Positions 56,166 through 64,000 of a DNA stretch of 64,000 nucleotides are shown piece after piece; the stretch's first letter is position 1, and every line of letters begins with the position of its first letter. This DNA is from Pelodera strongyloides (lineage: Eukaryota; Nematoda; Chromadorea; Rhabditida; Rhabditidae). Under the pieces are notes generated by a model. That model saw nothing but the letters and a program-made list of their open reading frames with translations, did no database searches and had not been told where the DNA came from. The position numbers and the translations under genes are program-made. The stretch covers positions 62,001 through 126,000 of the forward strand of contig JAANDG010000373.1 of assembly GCA_036852015.1 (NCBI GenBank), written 5' to 3'.

Positions 56166-57778
56166 CCAATAATTGCTCCCACATTAGTCTCACTGGGCAA
56201 ATATGCTATGGATCTTCTATTACAGTTCCCTCAGTGGGAGAACAATATATTTTCAAAGGGCTGAGGCCTGAGGTTGCCTTTTGTCTGACAGTGAGAATTA
56301 CGGTAACCAATACTACAGCAACCCTTCAGTCACATCACTCGGAACAACTAGCACAAAACTAGTGAAAATTACTGATACTGACACCCCGCTATTACATCGG
56401 TAAACAGGAAATACTAATTATAAGCATTATAACACCCAAAAATAAGCTCCTTCCCAAAGACCAAGATACTCACACGTGTACAAAAACACTTCCCAATCAA
56501 CAAAATCTCAAATATTCGCAAACATTTATTAAACAAGTCGTTAATATATGATTATGTAAAGAAAAGTAAACGCGCCGTATAACAAAGAAAAGTAAGAATT
56601 CGAAAAATATAATTCGGAATGTAAGTCTTCGCTATCGTTGGACTGATTCAAAAATGATGCTTTGAACACATAAGGATACATATAAAATATTATTATATTA
56701 ATATTATTAACATCGTATATTTCGGTAGCAATCACATTAATTAATAATAAAACACATAATTATAAACGATGGTCGTATATACTAAATTAAAAAGGCTGGG
56801 AAACCAGACAAGCAGATCAAAAGGCAAATTTGTACATTAAAAAGTACTGGGCAAATCACACATTATGCAATATCTGAGGTTTATTAATAGGAATTCTTTT
56901 TGTTCTAAAAAGTGGCAGCGCATAAACAAGAGAAACTAAAACTGAACACGACTCGCAATAAATTAAAATTATAAAAAGAAAACGCATTTACAGAAATAAA
57001 AGAGAACTCCCGGGAATAATTCACAAGAAAATTCTCAAAACGGAAGTTTCCAAAGTATAAGGACACGGGTAACTAACCTAAACCCTAACTGTCGAAACGC
57101 ACAAACTAATGCCAATATATAAAAACGTGCGCAGTGTAGGCACCCGCCAATGGAGCAAAACCAATAATTATTATCCATATTTCAAAATATTGCAGTTCGG
57201 GAAACAAAAGCTTAATATGTCAATTATTATTTATAAAGTAGTGCAAGTGTTCACCCACCTAAAATTATTAAAGCTGAAGGGTCTCAAATCCAAACAATAA
57301 TATAAATATAACGTACTGGCTACTGACAAACAATAAATACATATAAACAAGACAAACAACTAAGTGTTGCTACAAAATCTTGCGGGATGTAAACCCTGCA
57401 TTCCAGTAGGCAAGATAAGTCATCTACAGTACAAAAATGTGAATTTATAAAGGCAGTTGAGCTCAAAATAAAAAGAACCTTACACACGATACTTGTCACT
57501 CCTACATTGGAACCTTGGAAATACATGGCCGAAAAAAATGCCTTAAACATTGTGAAACTTCATTGTGTTAGTGGATAAACCACCGTTAACCGAAACCAAT
57601 ACCGACTACAACGGTAATTAAATTAAAAAATAAAAACGAAAAAAGAACAGAGCGTCCTAAGCACTTTCGGCCACACACTTCCAAAGCTGCACATGTTCCA
57701 AAACGATTCAAACACAAGAAGTGTCAAGCGGTGTCAACCCTGCCCCCTGTTCCTCACAAACATCCATCTCCTTTCCTC
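56166..57778. other. Intergenic/3' UTR region between srgp-1 and the OXLD1-type gene
   Basis: AT-rich sequence downstream of the srGAP stop codon (57779) on the minus strand. It must contain the srGAP 3' UTR and the promoter of the next gene, or an intercistronic region if the two are co-transcribed. No exon with supporting phase was found. Confidence 0.5.
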
Positions 57779-60507
57779 CTAGTCAAATGCCTTATGTGAT
57801 TCCTGTACTGCTTGAATTGCTCTCTCCAATTCATCAAAAGGTGGGCTGACCCTCTGTTGGGAGGTGTCACGTGACACATGCTCACGCACAATGTCTGGCT
57901 GGTCACAAACACTGAAAACAGTGTCAGCTGCAGAATAACATTAATAACAGAAACATTTAAAAAAAAAACTGTATTTTCATTCGCATGTCGCAGACTCGAG
58001 CCTGGGTGCCGTCCCGGGTACCGCAGGTTATGATATCGCGTTTCTAAGCATGTGTCATGCGTCATGGGACGCGATACCATAACATGCGGTACCCGGTACG
58101 GCACCCATGAGTCTGCGACTGAAAATACAGTTTTTTTTACTCAGACTGAGCGTAAGTTAAGTTAAAATATAAGAAAATCTGGTTAAAATATAAAAAGTCC
58201 CTATCAGAACCAGAGCATAAAATTCTACCAACCGTCTCATCGAGTCCTCATTCTCAGTTAACACTTTCTTCAGTTCTTCGTGCAAATCATTGGACAACGG
58301 GCTGGAGAGTGCGAGATCACTCGAGATCTACACACAATAAACACCCAATTATAGTTATTCTTTTTTAGCGGCCAGGTTTCGATAAGAACCGACACTACCG
58401 AATCATGCATTATTCCGAACACTTTCCGCCATTCAATTCCAAAATACTTCGCTTCAATGCGTATCAAGACACAATACAGTTTAATTCGTAACCTTTAAAT
58501 CATTACATCGCCTCTCAGCCAGACGTGCTTTCAAACTAAAATTCTAAAAAAATATTTTTAAAGTAAAAGTCTCTAACCTCAAATCTCCCAGTTCCTTAGT
58601 AATTGTCTCATTCCTCGATTCCGCACTTTCTCTGCGTCTCTCCGCTTGTCCATTGATTGGACCCACTCTCTCGCCGTTCTCTGCCACCGACAGTCGTTGC
58701 ACCCGAGGGGCACTCTTTGATAAAGAGACAAAACCCCTGAAAACAGACAAGAAATAATATTTATGGAAATAACTATTTATGAACGCCCACATCAACAAAC
58801 TTGAACCCATGTCAGTGCTAATTAAAACCCTTTGAAACATCAATGTTCCGACACCACACAAGGTTCAACATAAGCCGCAACACCTATGACGTTGTGCTGC
58901 GAATTCGCACCGGGTATTTTGCCGATGCGAATTCGCACAGCCGACTTTCCGGTGCGAAATCGCACTCCATTAACATAGATAAAACAACAAGTGTTTCCAT
59001 GCTTTGTCAGCGAGATTCAACACATTCGTATGTTCGTATATCAGAAGCAGCGCACATAATCACAGTGCGTTCAAATACAGTCATCTTGAAACATCGACAT
59101 TTGTCAATAAACTAATAAATCAACTTTATTATTAACTAACAAACCCAAGGCGTAAATATACCCCTATCATTAAAAGAGAAAGACAACTTACGCTGGGTAG
59201 ACTTTATTTCCTCCTCCTCCAATAGTTCCCCCAGATGCCAATTCCTCCTTTCTCAACAGTGATAACTGATCTCTGAGTGAGATGACCGGCGGTCGGGTTA
59301 TGATCGAGGTGGGCATCATTATAGACGAGGACTGTTGGGTGGTTGTCGTGTTCGAAGAAGAGCAGGAAGGCGCCGGGGACGGTTGTTCCCAGACCTACAA
59401 TAGATACAGTATACTTAATTATAGTACAGACATTCCTGACAAATCAGATAAACATGAGTATACAACAGAAATGAGGCAGCATTATAAGTAGCACTGTATC
59501 ACATGAGTCGAGAAATCACTAATGCGTAGAGACGCATAGGTACATCAATCAGTGTATGTTGGTACCGGATCACGTTAAAACATATGGTACATGGATTCCA
59601 GCGCACGTAGCAGAACCATGTGCCATATCCCTTGAATAGGGGCGAGTAGAAAGAGGAAATATCACACTTACAGTAGTCTGATTGACGTAATTCGGTGACT
59701 CGGCCCTCTGTATTACTGTCTGTTCGCTCGGACGTCGAAGCGTCACTCCGTTGTGCGAATTGTTATTATTATTACTGTGCGGAGTCGAGGAATTCGTGGT
59801 ACGCTGGGATGAACATCTGAAGCAAATACGAGGTAAGAGGTAAACTTGTCACCTCTGTAATACCATTTCCAGGAAATTTATCTACATTTCGAATATTTTG
59901 TGAAATAATTGCCAAGCTAAACTGAACTTCAGGCTATGTACAGTACACCGATCAATCAGCACAAAAATATGATTCTAACGGACTGTAGTGTCTTTTGACA
60001 TATTGACGGTGAGTGGTCGTAGTCGTGCTTTTGACAAAACTATACAAAAAGAGATAAATGCGCACAAATAAACCAATTCCCAAACGCTCCCCACCTGCTA
60101 CTCAAACTGGCCGGATGTGACCGTTCCGATGGAGTATTTCCACGTTGAATTGAAGATAATTCCTTGAAAACATCACGGAACGCCATGTCACGGAACGTAT
60201 GCTCTTCCTGCAATAATAAGTAAATTTCAAATTTCAAGTACTAAAGTCTCGAATGTCTCGGTGCTAATACTATACTATCTTTCAAGGTACGGTATGGGAA
60301 CATTACTGGTAAAAATAAAATAAAATAAAAACGCAATAATAATCTACCTCATTGTCCAGCGTGCTACAACTAAAGTTCATAGTCTGGTCGCTCTCTCTTT
60401 CTCTGCCTCTCTTGTCCACTTCTCTCTCGCTGTCCGTTGCTCGGAGGGTGTGTACTTGGGCATGGGAAGGTACAAGTATATCCTCATCTCCACTCGACAA
60501 ACCGTCA
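57779..60507 (-). CDS. srgp-1: srgp-1 exons for the C-terminal tail
   Basis: Exons from high to low: 60507-60348, 60207-60095, 59816-59672, 59394-59192, 58736-58578, 58535-58493, 58327-58233 and 57911-57779. The tail is polar and low in complexity: acidic DGLSSGDEDI, a run of Asn (PHSNNNNNSHN), a Ser/Thr stretch (SCSSSNTTTTQQSSS), a Gly run (GGTIGGGGNK), then a probable helical segment (NDLHEELKKVLTENEDSMR) and the end ELERAIQAVQESHKAFD before TAG. Vertebrate srGAPs carry an SH3 in this position; none is visible. Phases agree through all eight exons. Confidence 0.88.
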
Positions 60508-63500
60508 CTGAAGGAAATATACAAAAAGTTTGCTGGAGCTAACTTCAATCGAACACCTGAGGCCATATTCACCACTCCCGATTTCCTCGGGAAAATAGTC
60601 CTTGGGGACAGAAAATAGCACTCTAATGTGAGACACGCAGAGAAAAAGACGGGGAATTGAGTGGGGAATATGGCCTCAGATAATTTCAATCGAAAAAAAC
60701 ACTAACACAAGTGCCGATGAGTAACTGTGCTGACAAGACAACAATTAGAAATCGAGTATATAAACTATTATTATAATACTGAAATGAAAAACACGTTTAC
60801 GGTAATAATCGAATCAGCACAACTCTATTATCTCTTACTTAATTGGAAGGGTGACTGTTAGAAGACGGACAACGGGGTTTGTAGTTGCACGAGAACTGTG
60901 AGAAATGTGACCGTAACAGTAACAACTTAACGAACACAAATATGCAGCCCAACAAACAAGTATTAAGGCAACTTAAGTAACAAAGTAAACGAATACCTAA
61001 ACCGCAAATATGCAGCGGTTTGTTAGAGCCCAATGTTAGGTCTACGGTTAGAGTTTACTAACGCCTAAGGTGTGGAGACAAACAGTGATATAAAAACAGA
61101 AGATAAAAGCAAATAGCAAAAGTAAACAACTCACTTTTCATCCGCAAATTCCATATGTTGTTGCTCAATCATGTACTTATTGTACGCTGGGCCGGCCAAT
61201 TCATCTTGAGACGGGAAAACGGACTCATGATGCACAATCAGGGCGCGCACGAGCTCGTTGACAAAGTTGTGGTAGAACACCTAAGTAATTCAGTTTTGAG
61301 GTAATTGAGTTAACTCGCTGATGTACAACTTTAAACTCGAATACCCCCTCTCTCTCCAATTTAAGACTTTCCCTCTGCTAGATTCGGTTACTTATTTGTT
61401 AGTACGTACCAGTCACTTTGTTATTTGTACATTTTAAAATAAAATAATCAATTACACTAATTATAGAAACACTCATACCTGATCCTTCCCATCAGGAATC
61501 GGCAGTAGTGTGGGTCCAAAACAAATGGCCATATTATGTGGTTCCATCATATTCTCATCAGCGAATTCGCACAAATGAGCGAGAAAAGCGAAGAGATACC
61601 GAAGGAGGAGGATAGAGCACACGGGCAACTTCACAATCAACTCGTGCGTCTAAAATAGCAGACAATAGGAGTATAAAAACAAATACAAAAACATCTGGAA
61701 AGAAAACAGGTTCTTTCTTCTTCAATCAAATCAGGTTTCCCAGCGCTATTGCGTTATCCTCCCCGCTGATGCCTTAGTTTGTTTTTGTGGTTTACTGTGA
61801 TAAATGCCAAGCGTGCACATATGCGTTTTCTACACTCCTGTACTCTGTAGCTATGTTTTCACTAGGGGTACGAGTTCACTAGAACTACCACGCATTCCGT
61901 TACAGTACGCTGTGAATCAACCCATCTTCACAGTCATCTCACCATATCATGCTAATCTGAATTAAACTAATTTCAATCCAAGTAAATAAACTAAATAACG
62001 GGGAAAAAAACCATACCTTATCAACAAAATCCGCAGAAGTATCTGCCTTGGCGCAATCAGTAAACTGTTCGAAGAGATAAATCGGGAACAGTGGCTCGCG
62101 TAGCTCTCTGAAAACAAAAATCTCAAACACTAGCACAGTTCACCGACATCGGAATAAAACTACCCATTCCAAAACACTAATATCGACCCTTGGAAACATT
62201 GGCATTTAAAACCACTATTTTTTTCCGACCACGACAAATTCAAAGTGTACACAATAGCCCGTATTCTCGGGTCGATGGAAACGTTCCGTTTGGGAAATCC
62301 TTTGTATGCAAATTTCTCGACTATCTAGACTACCTGGAGGAAAAATTTGCATACGAATGAGCTCCCAAACGGAACATTCCCGTCGACCCGAGAATACGGG
62401 CTAATGAAAAGAAAGCAGTGAAATGGTAAAACCGACATCCGATAGAAGAAATCAAGGACTAATGCTAATACCAGAAAGAAAATATGACTACTTGCCTGAG
62501 GTACAGTTTAAGTGCTCCGGCAACGCTATTTGCTTCACTTCCGTCGGATAAATCAGAGAAAGCATCTTCCCCTAAACAGGAATAAAAGTTTAAAACAGAA
62601 CAAACGGAGACAATAAGAATCCGGAACTTCTCAAATAATACGTATTCGAAGAAGGCGCATAAGATTTAAAATACACCTAACAAAGTTTAATAGGCACTAA
62701 GTTCTCCGTTCTCCGGGTGTATGCATACATCATATACATACACAGGAAAATCAATTATAAGTAACTGAATGATATACTAAACAATAACTCCGGAAAATAC
62801 ATAAATAAGAATGTATCCTACCCCTCTCAAATGCGTCCTTGAACCTATTGATATCGTTCTGAGAACCAGACACGCGGAACAGACCCTGATGGCGGAGGGC
62901 ATATCTGAATATTGAATTGCTTTAATCTTGACGTCCATCCTTTAAAGCGAAATACCAGCCGGTTTTTGAAACGTATCTCAAATATCAGCATTCTTATGCA
63001 GTTATGCTAAAAGGGGTCTATTTTTCATTCAAATTTATGATCATTTGCATATGAAAGATAGGAAAGCACGGAGTACTCGATGCGTTTCAAAAACCGGCCG
63101 GTATTTCGCTTTAAAGGGTTGCGCCCCCCAAAATGGTGGGCCGTGGGCCCGACCCTTTAACTAATTCTCTTCTACTAAACACTCCTAGTAGAGAAATGAT
63201 GGTTATTGTTATTAATAACTATTAATAACAAGTGACGATAACATGCGAGCTAAACTTACATCGCTCCAGGAGAAACAGACATTGAGACTACTAAATCACA
63301 TACTTGGAGAGGAAATCGATGGCTGATGTAACCAGAAGAGGGATTGATTCGCCTGTCGCATCCACGTACTCCTCTAAGCTACCGCCGAACAGCCTAAAGT
63401 TAAAATGTCCTAATTTTTAAAATGTCATAATTTAAGGCTCACATTGGACCACTAATCCATTATCTTTATTATATTGAATTTACATCTGTCTTCTGTCTGT

Positions 63501-63899
63501 ACAATTGTGCTTATTTGATTGTATCCAGCAAAGACTTATATATCGATGTACAGTACACGACACCATAACTCATTCCTCTAAATTATATACAGTTTTCTAA
63601 ATGGACGGGCAAAACGTCCAAAAAGTCCGTATGATTGTCAAATTTCAAATTCACTTACCTAGGCCTCGGTTTCTCCTGTACATTTCCGATTCTCTTTGGT
63701 TTTCTCCTCACAACAACACGTTCTTCAGAAACACATCCAGGTTCTCCATTCCGGGAATCGCCAACTCCGGCCAATGCATCAACTGTCAAGGAAATAATGG
63801 GATATATGGATATATACCGACATCAAACAACGGTCTATTTTTCACAAAATACAGACAATAGTCTTACGAGGAGATGCGCAGAAACACGAAGTTTCACCA
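57779..63899 (-). CDS. srgp-1: SLIT-ROBO Rho GTPase-activating protein (SRGP-1 orthologue), 5'-partial
   Basis: Stimulates GTP hydrolysis by Rho-family GTPases (Rac, CDC-42 or Rho), working at the plasma membrane and cell junctions. Sixteen minus-strand exons encode 620 aa plus stop; the F-BAR part would lie beyond 64000. The RhoGAP domain reads LFGGSLEEYV, GLFRVSGSQ (arginine finger), NSVAGALKLYLRELREPLFP, ENMMEPHNMAICFGPTLLP and NELVRALIVHHESVFPSQDE, which fits srGAPs better than other RhoGAPs. No SH3 domain follows, as I recall for C. elegans SRGP-1 and unlike vertebrate srGAPs. The most 5' exon proposed (63868-63899, GETSCFCASP) is uncertain. Confidence 0.92.
57967..58132. mobile_element. 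Inverted-repeat element in srgp-1 intron
   Basis: Arms AACTGTATTTTCA, CGCAGACTC, GGGTACCGCAGGTTATG and their complements, about 75 bases each. Probably a MITE; single copy here. Confidence 0.75.
60559..60677. mobile_element. MITE, GAGGCCATATTCACCACTC family
   Basis: Ends GAGGCCATATTCACCACTC and GAGTGGGGAATATGGCCTC, core GCACTCTAATGTGAGACACG. Between srgp-1 exons 60507 and 61135. Confidence 0.88.
61135..63393 (-). CDS. srgp-1: srgp-1 exons for the RhoGAP domain
   Basis: Exons read from high to low: 63393-63304, 62904-62822, 62571-62496, 62107-62017, 61649-61479 and 61280-61135. The catalytic arginine is in GLFRVSG (exon 62904-62822). Exon 62571-62496 ends at a GC donor (gcaagt), supported because phase 2 then joins ..LYLR to ELREPLFP. 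The preceding linker exon 63782-63659 encodes VGDSRNGEPGCVSEE..KPRPR, basic and likely disordered. A TTAAAGCG MITE (62942-63114) and a perfect-type hairpin (62255-62403) sit in introns of this domain. Confidence 0.92.
62255..62403. mobile_element. Inverted-repeat element in srgp-1 intron
   Basis: TAGCCCGTATTCTCGGGTCG pairs with CGACCCGAGAATACGGGCTA; ATGCAAATTTCTC and AAATTTGCATAC lie near the centre. Probably a MITE. Confidence 0.82.
62942..63114. mobile_element. MITE, TTAAAGCGAAATACC family
   Basis: Both ends intact: TTAAAGCGAAATACCAGCCG and CCGGCCGGTATTTCGCTTTA, bounded by TTAA. Within the srgp-1 intron between 62904 and 63304. Confidence 0.88.
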
Positions 63900-64000
63900 C
63901 TTGTACGTAAAGCGACAATGACAACACATACAGTAAACAGCGACCATTTAACATATCAGAATTGTAAAGAAAATCTATGTTTCCACTTGAAATACAACAC

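Noticed and set aside
56231..56300. Plus-strand frame VGEQYIFKGLRPEVAFCLTV resembling an FN3 strand pair
   Set aside because: Isolated, about 70 bases, no neighbouring FN3 sequence and no gene to join; likely chance.

Overview
The window is eukaryotic and almost certainly from a nematode. Genes are cut into many short exons with GT..AG introns (two are GC..AG) and T-rich acceptors ending TTTCAG. There is an interstitial run of TTAGGC, the nematode telomere hexamer. The gene content is a SAX-7/L1-type adhesion molecule with a nematode-like short isoform, a membrane-anchored sulfotransferase of a type I associate with nematodes, and an srGAP-type RhoGAP with no visible SH3 domain. Introns are long and full of small transposons, so a repeat-rich rhabditid or diplogastrid is plausible. 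I cannot name the species.

Layout. (1) 1122-30310, plus strand: 37 coding exons of a sax-7/neuroglian/L1CAM orthologue. They run from Ig2 through Ig3-6, five fibronectin III domains, a membrane helix and a cytoplasmic tail ending in the ankyrin motif FIGQY and a PDZ-ligand-like TFV. Phases agree across all 37 exons (1197 codons plus stop). Two internal exons each encode a signal peptide and end in phase 1: 2896-2962 would give an Ig3-6 short form like SAX-7S, and 24649-24769 would give a form keeping only the last FN3 domain or just the membrane part. (2) 30629-30658: telomere-like repeat, followed at once by a segmental duplication (copy A from 30684, copy B from 46639). (3) 33051-37923: copy A of the sulfotransferase, only its first six exons, with a decayed reverse-transcriptase element in one intron. 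(4) About 38070-46635: an island separating the two copies, packed with short palindromes of the type CCGTGA-n4-TCACGG in both orientations, larger nested palindromes, and an unrecognised 14-exon gene (40009-44063) with acidic and basic tracts. One exon of that gene carries an 8-bp tandem duplication that breaks its frame. (5) 48768-54006: copy B, a full 384-aa sulfotransferase. (6) 54839-56023, minus: a 103-aa OXLD1-type protein with a mitochondrial-type presequence. (7) 57779-63899, minus: the RhoGAP domain and C-terminal tail of an srGAP (srgp-1 type) gene whose F-BAR part lies beyond the window.

Repeats: several MITE families, three of them sharing TTAAAGCG ends; a GAGGCCATATTCACCAC family; a Helitron-like family (5' TC, 3' hairpin plus CTGG, inserted between A and T) that can be polarised by comparing copies A and B; possible tRNA-derived SINE fragments; long GA/CT microsatellites inside sax-7 introns.

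Functionally, sax-7 (adhesion, ankyrin/PDZ scaffolds) and srgp-1 (membrane bending, Rho/Rac/CDC-42 inactivation at junctions) act in related cell-adhesion processes. The sulfotransferase is predicted Golgi-resident and the OXLD1 protein mitochondrial. Exon limits were derived by hand from splice signals, reading phase and family resemblance; there is no transcript evidence.
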